Below are positions 15,173 to 25,000 of a stretch of 43,874 bases of DNA, in pieces. Each line of letters starts with the position of its first letter. Within the stretch, counting starts at the first letter, position 1. Both the position numbers and the translations under genes were made by a program. Origin of the DNA: Saprospiraceae bacterium UBA2329 (lineage in GTDB: Bacteria; Bacteroidota; Bacteroidia; Chitinophagales; Saprospiraceae); NCBI GenBank assembly GCA_002344975.1, contig DDUV01000051.1, forward strand, positions 54,457 to 98,330. Direction: 5' to 3'. The notes beneath the pieces are model-generated. The model made no database searches, was not told where the DNA came from, and saw nothing but the letters and a program-made list of their open reading frames with translations.

Positions 15173-16015
15173 ATGCAACTCAGAAAAGCGGAACGCAAAC
15201 AAGCCCGTATCAAGCTGGCCATTCAAGGCTCTGCCGGTTCGGGTAAAACCTACGGCGCCCTGTTGATTGCCTCCGGATTGTTAGGGGGCGATTGGCGAAA
15301 AATAGCTGTCATAGATACGGAAAATTCGAGCGCCGACCTCTACGCGCATCTCGGCCCGTACAATGTGCTGTCTTTGGGGCCTCCTTTCAGTCCGGAGCGC
15401 TACATCAAAGCCATTGAAAGCTGTGAAGCGGCGGGTATGGAGGTCATTGTCATAGACAGCATCAGCCATTGCTGGGATTACCTCCTGGAATACCACGGCA
15501 ATCTCCAAGGCAATTCTTTCACCAACTGGAACAAGGTGACGCCGCGCCAAAAAGCTTTTGTGGACAAAATCCTCCACTCCAAAGCGCACGTCATTGCCAC
15601 CATGCGCGTCAAGCAGGATTATGTCCTGAATCAAAAAGACGGCAAGGTTGTCCCGGAAAAGGTCGGACTCAAAGCCGTACAACGCGACGGCATGGACTAC
15701 GAGTTTACCACCGTTTTCGACCTCGATCTCCACCACAATTGTAAGGCTTCCAAAGATCGAACCGGCTTGTTCATGGACCAGCCCGAGTTCACCATTACCG
15801 CCGAAACCGGCAGTGAAATCCTGAATTGGTGCGCCTCCGGCACCTCTTTGGACGCCATGCGCAAGGCCATCCTGTTGTGCGACAACATGGACGAACTGAC
15901 CGCGCTGTACCATTCCTACACCGACTATTACGAGCATCTCGACCAGGACTTCAAAGCACAAAAGCAGAACATCATTTCCAAACATTCACTCAACGCAGTC
16001 ATCCATCCATTATGA
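15173..16015 (+). CDS. P-loop ATPase, Sak4/RecA-like phage-type (AAA_24)
   Basis: The 280-residue protein begins MQLRKAERKQ and has a Walker A motif GSAGSGKT (about residues 18-25). An acidic Walker B-like strand VIVIDSISH (about 94-102) and RATMRVKQ-type sensor region (IATMRVKQDY) follow. This is the compact RecA-fold ATPase of phages and mobile elements (Sak4-like), which assists single-strand annealing or recombination. A longer frame opens at 15017, but its extra 52 residues run through a terminator hairpin and inverted repeats, so 15173 is preferred. The stop overlaps the start of the DUF3871 gene (ATGA), so the two are coupled. Confidence 0.82.
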   Translation: MQLRKAERKQARIKLAIQGSAGSGKTYGALLIASGLLGGDWRKIAVIDTENSSADLYAHLGPYNVLSLGPPFSPERYIKAIESCEAAGMEVIVIDSISHCWDYLLEYHGNLQGNSFTNWNKVTPRQKAFVDKILHSKAHVIATMRVKQDYVLNQKDGKVVPEKVGLKAVQRDGMDYEFTTVFDLDLHHNCKASKDRTGLFMDQPEFTITAETGSEILNWCASGTSLDAMRKAILLCDNMDELTALYHSYTDYYEHLDQDFKAQKQNIISKHSLNAVIHPL

Positions 16016-16998
16016 GCCAAGTCATCACTTTGCCGGCATTGCCGCAACCTATTGCCATTGCCGAGGGCGTCATTCACGGCGCAGGAACCAATTTTATCGA
16101 AGCGAATACACAGCTTCTGGATATTTCCGATCTGAGGGAACGCCACCTCATTCCCGTGTTTGTCAAGGACAATCAGCCGACCATCAGCCAGATTGATTTT
16201 ATTGACACCACCTGGGATGTTGCACAGTCCATTTTTGGCCCGACCTCCCTGCCGCCCGTCATTCGAGTGAGCCATCCCATTAAAAACAGGATTCCGGAAG
16301 CGCGCCACAAGGCCGCCGACGATCTGGAGGAATGGGAAAAGACCATCTATTACGAGCGGATGGCTTTTATCGCCGAGTTTCCCTCCATTGCCTGGCGTGT
16401 CAACGGCAAGGAATTGACGCTGACCGTGGGCGGCATCAAAGCGTACAATTTGGACAATCTCAAGCATTACAGCACTTCCGGCACCCAGCATTTCAAGGTG
16501 TTTATTGGATTCAAAGTCACTGTTTGTACCAATTTGTGCGTGTGGACGGATGGTTTTTCCTGCAATTGGCAGGTGAGAAGCCTCAAGGAATTAGGCATTC
16601 GCATCCGCGACCTGTTTGAAACCTTCCAGGCCGACAAACAAAGCCAACTGATGACGTTGATGGACGATTACCACCTCAACGAGCGGCAGTTTGCCCAAAT
16701 CCTGGGGCGGGCCAGAATGTACCACGCCCTTCCGCCACGCATGCGCAGGGAGATTCCGGAACTGCTGATTCCCGACAGCCATGTGAGTACGATCGCACAG
16801 GAGTACTATGAAGACAAGCATTTCTGTCGCTTGAATGACGGCAGCATCAGTCTGTGGAATTTCTACAATCTGCTCACATCGGCCGGCAAGCGATCGTACA
16901 TAGATGCCTTTTTGGAGCGAAATGTCAATGCCGGACAGTTCACCATGCATTTGGCAGAAGCGATCAGTGGCGGTACACAAAGCTGGTACCTGAGCTGA
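16012..16998 (+). CDS. DUF3871 family protein
   Basis: The 328-residue protein matches DUF3871 across its length. Typical segments are HLIPVFVKDNQPTISQIDFI, LTVGGIKAYNLDNL, KVFIGFKVTVCTNLCVWTDG and the ending LWNFYNLLTSAGKRSYID, then ERNVNA. The family is confined largely to Bacteroidota integrative elements and prophage-like islands and has no established biochemical function; its companions are usually recombination ATPases and RadC-like proteins, as here. The ATG overlaps the ATPase stop by four bases. The frame is open further upstream to 15826, but that portion overlaps the ATPase gene and is not family-like. A terminator follows at 17039. Confidence 0.9.
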   Translation: MSQVITLPALPQPIAIAEGVIHGAGTNFIEANTQLLDISDLRERHLIPVFVKDNQPTISQIDFIDTTWDVAQSIFGPTSLPPVIRVSHPIKNRIPEARHKAADDLEEWEKTIYYERMAFIAEFPSIAWRVNGKELTLTVGGIKAYNLDNLKHYSTSGTQHFKVFIGFKVTVCTNLCVWTDGFSCNWQVRSLKELGIRIRDLFETFQADKQSQLMTLMDDYHLNERQFAQILGRARMYHALPPRMRREIPELLIPDSHVSTIAQEYYEDKHFCRLNDGSISLWNFYNLLTSAGKRSYIDAFLERNVNAGQFTMHLAEAISGGTQSWYLS

Positions 16999-17038
16999 GT
17001 TCTTTCCCTGTAGTCCCTGCCTGAGCGGCAACCCCAAT

Positions 17039-17070
17039 AGCCCGGTCAACGATCGTTGCCGGGCTTTTTT
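17039..17070 (+). terminator. Intrinsic terminator after the DUF3871 gene
   Basis: AGCCCGG and CCGGGCT (7 bp) plus an inner CAAC/GTTG (4 bp), with one bulged T and a GATC loop, run into six T residues. It lies 40 bases after the DUF3871 stop. Confidence 0.85.
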
Positions 17071-17126
17071 ATTGGCGGCAAGTCCACTCATGGCAGGGAT
17101 TTTCATTTCAAAATACCATTCCACAC

Positions 17127-17576
17127 ATGGCACATCATCAATTAAGAGAGATTCGGATACAGTACAGCCTGCCCGATCCGCAACCACCCAAAACAAAGGT
17201 GACCAACAGCGAGGAGGCCTATCGGCTACTGCTCGATGACTGGAACATGGATGTCATTGATTGTCAGGAAGAGTTCAAAATACTGATGCTCAATCGAGCA
17301 CATGAAGTGCTGGGTATCTATCCCCAATCCAAAGGGGGCCTTACCGGGACAGCGGTAGATGTGAAGCTCATTTTTTCCGTAGCCCTCAAATGTCTGGCCA
17401 GTACAATCATCCTGGCGCACAATCATCCGACGGGAGGATTAGAGCCTTCCCATGCAGACATCGTACTGACCAAAAAGCTCCAACAGGCAGGCAAACTGCT
17501 CGACATCATCGTGGCGGATCACTTGATCGTGACTCGCCAGGGCTACTACTCTTTTGCCGATCAAGGCACGATGTAA
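17127..17576 (+). CDS. RadC-like JAB/MPN-domain protein
   Basis: The 149-residue protein is the short, accessory form of RadC. It has the JAMM metal-binding pattern: a Glu in EEFKILMLNRAHEVLG, the HNHPTGG motif and the downstream Ser and Asp in EPSHAD. It lacks the N-terminal helix-hairpin-helix part of chromosomal RadC. Such proteins are frequent in mobile elements next to antirestriction and recombination genes. The name comes from an old DNA-repair assignment that was not upheld, so the function is unknown; metal-dependent hydrolase activity is plausible given the intact motif. It follows the terminator at 17039 and begins a short gene run to 18554. Confidence 0.9.
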   Translation: MAHHQLREIRIQYSLPDPQPPKTKVTNSEEAYRLLLDDWNMDVIDCQEEFKILMLNRAHEVLGIYPQSKGGLTGTAVDVKLIFSVALKCLASTIILAHNHPTGGLEPSHADIVLTKKLQQAGKLLDIIVADHLIVTRQGYYSFADQGTM

Positions 17577-17608
17577 CCTTTTTCTCTCGCTTAAAAAATC
17601 CACGCAAC

Positions 17609-18142
17609 ATGGTAATGACTCCTTCCAGCCGAAGGACTACCCGTCGTAGTCCCGGCAATACCAACAAACACCATTTCCATCTTCCCGCTCCGATGTGGTG
17701 GCTGATCGCGCTGCTGCTTTTAGCCGCTTTAGTCACCAAACTTCCTTTCATCGAGCAGGACGAGGCCGGTCAAATCAAGCTGGCCGAATGGCGCATCCTC
17801 AAATTGAACAAAGAACTCGACGATTTGAACTCTGCCGAACAATATGCCCTGCTGGCCAAAAGAACCGGGTATTTCCCCTGTTTCAGTTGTCCCGATGCCG
17901 AACGCATCCGGCTCCAACGAGGACAAGTGTGGAAATACGGCGCCACGACCAAAGGCGAATGGGGCCGCTACTCGAAAACCTTGCAGCGCAAAAACTTGCT
18001 GTATGTGATTCAATTTACCGGAACTTTGGAGCAATGTCTGATGGAAGAGAAGCGAAAAATTTATAACTATGCACTGTTGCCGGAGAACCTGCAACGTCCG
18101 GTACCGCTGATGCGTCCGCCGGGCAACAAGCGGGATTTCTGA
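17609..18142 (+). CDS. Membrane-anchored protein with GIY-YIG-like C-terminal domain
   Basis: The 177-residue protein has a basic N-terminus, one transmembrane helix (about residues 29-46, MWWLIALLLLAALVTKL) and a helical linker. A C-x-x-C pair (CFSC) follows, then a block reading VWKYGATTKGEWGRYSKTL ... YVIQFTGT ... EKRKIYNY, ending RPPGNKRDF. The spacing of Tyr-Gly, the Arg-Tyr pair and the later Glu in EEKRK recalls the GIY-YIG nuclease fold, but I cannot confirm catalytic competence. Related sequences are, to my recollection, common orphan genes of Bacteroidota mobile elements. The frame opens earlier at 17390 inside the RadC gene; the ATG at 17609 lies 32 bases after RadC and is preferred. 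Confidence 0.7.
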   Translation: MVMTPSSRRTTRRSPGNTNKHHFHLPAPMWWLIALLLLAALVTKLPFIEQDEAGQIKLAEWRILKLNKELDDLNSAEQYALLAKRTGYFPCFSCPDAERIRLQRGQVWKYGATTKGEWGRYSKTLQRKNLLYVIQFTGTLEQCLMEEKRKIYNYALLPENLQRPVPLMRPPGNKRDF

Positions 18143-18164
18143 ACAACACAAAACGATCAAAACT

Positions 18165-18554
18165 ATGGAAGATCAATCCTTTGAAATCAGTGGCGTTCTC
18201 CACGAACAAGTAGCCGACAAACTTCCCATCGTAGAGCTGGAAGACTGGCTCAACCTGCATTTTGCGCTCTCCTCCTACGGTTCGGGCGTGCAACACATCT
18301 TTTTACTTTTTATGGCGGTACCTCAAGAGGAAAGCAAGCTGCACAACGACATCCGCTACGACTCCGAAACAGCGCTCCTGCAAATCAGTCTGCGCCTGCC
18401 CTACGAGCCGCTGTTGGACAGCACGCCCGCCAAGGCACGCCTCCTGATGCTGGAGTCCTTCCTCGCGGCGCTGGAATCTATGGTACCGGAATTGGAAATC
18501 GAGGGTTTTGACTGGGAGGAGTTGTTGGGGGATTTGAGAGGGGCGCTGGAGTGA
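18165..18554 (+). CDS. Small acidic protein of unknown function
   Basis: The 129-residue acidic protein follows the membrane protein gene by 22 bases and is the last gene before a terminator at 18565. It has no signal peptide or membrane helix. Visible features are a beta-rich middle and an acidic helical C-terminus containing GFDWEELLGDLRGALE. I do not recognise a family. Its position makes it part of the RadC-headed operon of the mobile element. Confidence 0.7.
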   Translation: MEDQSFEISGVLHEQVADKLPIVELEDWLNLHFALSSYGSGVQHIFLLFMAVPQEESKLHNDIRYDSETALLQISLRLPYEPLLDSTPAKARLLMLESFLAALESMVPELEIEGFDWEELLGDLRGALE

Positions 18555-19048
18555 AGGCGCGTGAACGGACGCATTTCTATGGCATTGGTCGTGGGGTGCG
18601 TCCGTTTTTATATGGCTGCGCAATAAATTGATATTTAGGTAGCTATACTTGAAAATTTATTGACACTCAAATTTAATTTGGAGGTTATCGAATTGATACA
18701 TGATAGGTGTAAAAACAGACTACATATTTGATATATATATTTGTTGTTTTGATGATGGCCGTCATTGCGAATGGCTTGTCATTAGCTATAACTTGCGAAC
18801 ACTTGGGTGGAATGATATTTTTGATTTGCTTCTGCCAATGGCGGTGGCATAACCCCATCCAAAGAAAACAGAGAGGTTCAACGCACAATTCCGATTCAAG
18901 TCGCGGAATTCCAAGTATTCAAAACGGTACCCTTTTGATCATTTAAAGCATGCTGTAAACCATGTATGGGTAGTTATTGCCTACATGGACTCGATTCAGA
19001 CAAGCGGAGCTATCATTTCTTCGTAGGGCAAGGGTAAAAGTTAAGGTT
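18555..19048. other. AT-rich gap between the mobile element and the toxin locus
   Basis: The gap begins with a terminator (18565-18609) and becomes AT-rich. A TATATTTG at 18736-18743 matches the -7 consensus but has no -33 partner. A 72-codon ORF at 18728-18946 with a hydrophobic start is present but unsupported. No clear promoter for the TcB-TcC gene was found. Confidence 0.55.
18565..18609 (+). terminator. Intrinsic terminator closing the mobile-element operon
   Basis: ACGGACGCAT (18565-18574) pairs with GTGCGTCCGT (18596-18605), nine Watson-Crick pairs plus one G-T, and is followed by a run of T residues. It lies 10 bases after the last gene of the island. Confidence 0.8.
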
Positions 19049-22000
19049 ATGCAAAAGGGGCATCAAAATACTATTTCTTCAGGAAGAACTGAAAGGTCCG
19101 GAGAAACATCCAATGCCCGTTCACAAGAGCAGTCCTCTAAGTCTATTGCCATCGACATTCCGCAAATCTCTCTCCCCAAAGGCGGTGGCGCCATCAAAGG
19201 CATTGACGAGAAGTTTCAAGTAAATGCTGCCAATGGGACAGCTTCCCTCAGTTTGCCTCTACCTTTTTCACCAGGGCGCAATGGATTCATGCCGGCGATC
19301 TCATTGGGTTACAACTCTGGCGCCGGCAACGGCATTTTCGGACTCGGCTGGGACTTGAGTTTCCCTTCCATTCTGCGAAAAACGGATAAGCGCCTGCCTC
19401 GTTACCGCGACACCGAGGAAAGCGACATCTTTATGTTTTCGGGGGTAGAGGATTTGGTGCCGTTTTTAACGGTGGACGATGGACGGTGGACGGTGGACGA
19501 AAAAACTGTTAGCGGCTACTTCATCAGACGTTACCGCCCGCGTATCGAAGGCGGATTTTCCAAAATTGAAAGAATAACGCATCCAACCCACGGCATGTGG
19601 TGGAAAGTGACCACCCGTGATAACATCGCCACGTTTTTTGGCAAAAGTCCCGAATACCGCATCGCAGACCCTGCTGATGAAAATCGCGTTTTTCAATGGC
19701 TGCCCGAATTGAGTTTCGACGACAAGGGCAATTGCGTCTTGTATGAATTTAAGGAAGAAGACGGCGCAGGGTATGGCGATGCACTATACGATAAAAATCG
19801 TTTCGGGGACGATGGCATGTTGAAATTTACAAACCGATACCTCAAACGCGTCTATTACTGCCCCAATGCTCCGTTTTTGCCGTTCAAACCATATTTGCTT
19901 GAGGGACAACCCGTACCCGTTGACGTCCGATATTACACGCCTAACCCAAGCGGAAGCGACGATTTTTTAATGGAATTGGTGCTGGATTACGGCGAACACG
20001 GCGATTTGCCTACTAATGCACAGGGAACGACCTCCGTGAACTACGCAGAAATCAATCCCTGGCCCATTCGCCACGATGCTTTTTCTACCTATCGCAGCGG
20101 TTTTGAAATTCGTACTGCGCGACTTTGCCGTCGAGTGTTGATGTTTCACCACTTTGAGGAGCTGGGAGATGAACCCTGCTTAGTGCGTTCGCTGGATATG
20201 CAATACCGCGATTGGGATTTGTTATCAGAACCGGAAGAAGGTAAAAAAATGGAGGCAACCTATCTGGTCTACGCCATCCAACGCAGTTACGTCAGGGAAA
20301 ACGACAACAGTTATCGGTTCAAAAGCCTGCCTCCCCTTGAATTTGAATATCAGGAACTGTGCTGGAGCAGGGTAATCCACAGCGTCGCCCCGGAAGATGC
20401 AGCCAACGCCCCGGTTGGACTCAGTTCTGGCTACCAATGGGTGGACCTCTACAACGAAGGTATCGCCGGGATCCTCACAGAGCAAGGCAATGGTTGGTTT
20501 TATAAGGAGAACCTGGGAGATGGGCATTTTACCCTTGCGAAACCCGTCATTCCCAAGCCTTCTTTCCTCGGATTGTCAAACGGTGTTTTGCAAATACAAG
20601 ACCTCGCAGCGGATGGCCGTAAACAAGTGGTGGTTAATAGTCGGGGCTTAAACGGCTATTTTGAGTTGACGGATGAAAACAACTGGGAATCCTTCCAAGC
20701 CTTTGCACAAATCCCCAACCTCAATCTTCGCGATCCCAATACCCGCCTGCTCGACCTCAATGGCGACGGACAACCGGAGATTGTTGTCACCGAAGAGAAC
20801 GTCTTTACCTGGTATGCTTCCGCCGGCACGCTGGGGTATGATGCGCCCGAACTGGCGCCCAAACCCTACGACGAGGAACAAGGCCCGGCCATTGTGTTTG
20901 CCGACAGCACCCAGAGCATTTTTTTGGCCGATATGAGCGGCGATGGACTCACCGATATTGTGCGCATCCGCAACGGAAACGTGTGCTACTGGCCCAACCT
21001 CGGTTACGGCCGCTTTGGGGCAAAGGTAAGCATGGATCAGTCGCCCTGGTTCGACCACCCCGATCAGTTCAACCCCGCCTACCTGCAATTGGCCGACATC
21101 AGCGGAACTGGAGCCACTGACATCATTTATTTGGGTAAGAATCAGTTTCTCGCCTGGCTCAACCTGAGCGGCAATGCCTGGAGCAAGCCTTGCGACATTA
21201 GTCCGTTCCCCGATACTGCCCAGCCCAATGCCGTGACGGTGACCGACCTGCTGGGCAACGGCACTTCCTGCATCGTGTGGTCCTCGCCTCTGCCCGCCCA
21301 TGCGCGTGAGCCGCTGCGCTACATTGATCTGATGAGCGGTCAAAAACCGCATATCCTGAAGAGTTACCGCAACAATTTCGGCAAAAAAGTGGAGTGGACC
21401 TACAAAAGCTCCACACACTATTACCTCGAAGACAAAAAAGCCGGTAAACCCTGGATCACCAAATTGCCCTTCCCGGTGCAGGTGGTGAGCAAAGTGACGG
21501 TGACCGACCAGTGGCGTAAATCCACCTTTGCCAATACCTATAGTTACCACCACGGCTACTACGACCACACCGAGCGCGAGTTTCGCGGTTTCGGGCGGGT
21601 GGAACAGGTAGACGTAGAGGATTTTGGGAAATTTGTGGAGGGCAATATTGACAGTCCTTACATCACCGACGATAAAACACTGTATCAACCGCCAGTGAAA
21701 ACCGTCACCTGGTTCCACACCGGCGCCTTTCTGGGACGCGAGCGCATTTTATCGCAGTTCCGGGAGGAGTATTTCCAGCCGAAAATCGAAGATTTTACGG
21801 AACTGGAACTGCCCGAACCGGCCATTGAAGCCGAAAACCTCACTGCCGACGAATGGCGCGAAGCCCTGCGTGCCTGCAAAGGCATGACCCTGCGACAGGA
21901 AGTGTACGAGTTGGATGTGGATGCCCTGCAGCAAGGTGAGCAGCGCCCGGTGAAGCTCTTTTCCACGGCTTTTCACAATTGCTGGATTCGTTGCCTGCAG

Positions 22001-25000
22001 CCCAAAGGGACAAACCAACACGCGGTGTTTTTGGTGGGCGAAAGCGAGGCGATCACTTACCAATACGAATTGGATTTGCGCGCTTCTGCAAGCGAATCAG
22101 AGGGCGACCCCAAGGTTTTAGACCCTCGTATTGCACATACCCTGAATTTGAAGTTTGATGCTTATGGTCAGCCTTTGCAGTCGGTGGCGGTGGCGTATCC
22201 AAGGATAGCCACATATGAAACAGATGATAAACTGATCACAGAAAAAGCCAAAGCGCTGATCCGGGAAATACAAGGAGAAACGCATATTGCCTATACTGAA
22301 AATCGCTACACTGATGGAATAGATGGAGAAGGCTATCGCTTGCCCATACCTTGTGAGGTGTTGACGTGTGAATTGACGGGATTCAAGTCCGGCGAAAAGT
22401 CACCTTACTTTAGCTTGAAAGATTTCCTGTATTTCCGATTGAGCAAAATACATCAGCCTGTACCTCCTGATGGAGCGCCTGATCCATTTCTGGCTGTGAT
22501 AGATTCGGGCTACCACGAACGCCCTGATCCATCGAAAGAGAAAGAACAAAAACGTCTCGTTGAGCACGTCCGTATCTTGTATTTTTCAGAAGACTTACAA
22601 ACTCCACTTTCACTTCGTGATTCAGGCTCATTAGCCTTACCTTACGAAACCTACAAATTGGCCCTGACCAATGATCTGCTGAGCGCCATTCTGGGCGAAA
22701 AGTTGCCTTCATTACAAGCAGCAGATGAAGTTTATGGCGACATGCTCAAACGGGTTCTGGGCGAAGGCGGCTACCGCCAATTTGATGACGAACCGGGACT
22801 TTGGTGGGTTCGCTCGGGTATTGCCGGTTTTGCCAAGGATGCTTCCGACCATTTTTACCTGCCCGAGTGCTACACCGATCCTTTCGGCAATGTGACCACA
22901 CTGACTTTTGATAAGTACGATTTGTACATTAGAGAAAGTACTGACCCGGCAAAAAATACCGTATCGGTCACAAACTTCGATTTCCGGGTGCTGGCGCCCT
23001 TAGAAATGCAGGACATCAACGAAAACAGGAGCGAAGTTTATTTCGATACGCTGGGCATGCCCGCAGCGGTAGCCGTGAAGGGAAAAGGCACAGAAGGCGA
23101 TAATCTGGAAGGTGTTTGTTCAGAAATAAGCGATGCCGACCTGATTGATTTTTTCATGGGCGAATACGATCCGGATAAAGCCCGGGCTTTTCTGGGCAAC
23201 GCCACAGCCCGTCACCTCTATTATTTTGGCGATGAAAGCCACCCCGCCTGTGCCGCCGGATTGGTACGGGAAAAACACGTAGCGCAACTGGCAGAGGGAG
23301 AAATTAGCCCCTTGCAAGCCGCCTTTGAATACAGCGACGGCATGGGCGCCGTACTGGTGAAAAAAATACAGGCCGAACCGGAAAATAGCGCTGAACCACT
23401 GCGATGGATTGCCACTGGCAAAACCGTTTTAAACAACAAGGGCAAAGCCGTCAAGCAATACGAACCCTACTTCAGTACTGATGAGAACGAGGCGCCGAAT
23501 CATCGCTTTGAAGAGCCACATGAACAAGGCGTAACGCCCATCCTTTACTACGACGCTCCCGGCCGCCAGGTACGGGTAGAAATGCCCGACGGCACCCTCA
23601 GCCGGGTGGAGTTTTCACCCTGGTTTACCCGTGCTTTTGATGCCAATGATACGATACTGGAAAGTCGCTGGCTACAAGAAATAGGTAAAATACCCTCCGA
23701 TTGGGAATATGAAAAGGAACTGTCACCGAATGTGGATGCCCAGAAACGCGCCGCTTTTTTGGCAATACTCCACGCCAATACCCCCACCGAAACCCATTTG
23801 GACAGCCTTGGTCGTGAAGTACTGGCCATCGCCCACAACTACTTCCGCCGACCGTTGAACAATCACTTTGAAAAAACCGAAGAAAAATACTTGACCTACA
23901 CCCACCTCGACACCGAAGGCAAAGCCCTCTGGATACAGGATGCGCGAGGCAATATCGTCATGCGCTACACTTTACCCGCTGCAGCAGAAGCCGATCCGCT
24001 GCAAGATTTTTGCCCTGCCTACGATCTGGCAGGCAACCTGCTCTACCAACACAGCATGGACGCCGGCGACCGCTGGATGCTGCCCGACACGGCAGGGCAA
24101 CCCCTCTACGCTTGGGATGTGAACGACCATTGGGAGAATGGCGAAGCCATAGAGGAGCGGCGCATTTACCACAACACTTACGACGAGTTGCGCCGACCAA
24201 AGGAACAATACCTGCGCATAAACGACAACCCCTTGCAACTACTCATCGAACAAACCATATACGGGGAAAAAGGCCCGGACAATGCCGTCGGAAGAAACCT
24301 GCGCGGGCAAATCTGGCGGCACTACGACCCCGGCGGCCTGATCACCAACCAACGTTTTGATTTTAAAGGTAACCTGCTGGAAATACAAAGGCAAATGCCT
24401 TCGGATTACAAGGCCAATATCGTGGACTGGAGCATGGCTCAATTGGAAACGGAAGTTTATACACTGATAACCGAATACGATGCGCTCAATCGCATGAGCA
24501 AGTTGTACAATTGGCATCGGGATAAAACTGAAGCCGCCGTTTATGAGCCTAAATACAGCGAAAGGGGCGTGTTGTTAAGTGAAGATTTGACCATCAAGGG
24601 TCAGAAAACCACTGTTGTCAAAGACATTACGTATGATGCCAAGGGACAACGCCTGCGTATGCGCTACGGCAATGGCACAACAACCTGTTACCATTACGAT
24701 CCACAAACATTCAGGCTGATACAATTGAGAACAACCAAATACAACACAGACGCTTGTGAACGCCTGGCAAAAAGCAATTTGAATGACCTCAATGTTTACC
24801 AAAATTTATTTTACACCTACGACCCGGTTGGCAATATCACTGAAATCTACGACGATGCGTACAAACCCGTATTTTTCAAAGGACAAAAAGTGTTGCCGCA
24901 AAACACTTACGAATACGATGCCCTTTACCAATTGATTAGCGCAACAGGCAGAGAACATTATAAGCTGCCTGCACCAACACAGCGCGATTTCGATTGGCCG

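Noticed and set aside
16591..17196. Long minus-strand ORFs opposite DUF3871, TcA and other genes
   Set aside because: They mirror well-supported plus-strand genes and show no domain signatures.
10835..18620. att direct repeats bounding the island
   Set aside because: I compared sequence near 10835-10900 with the region after 18565 and saw no convincing shared core; true ends may lie elsewhere.
18728..18946. 72-codon ORF with hydrophobic N-terminus before the TcB-TcC gene
   Set aside because: No promoter with both elements, no family resemblance, and its composition matches the AT-rich gap around it.
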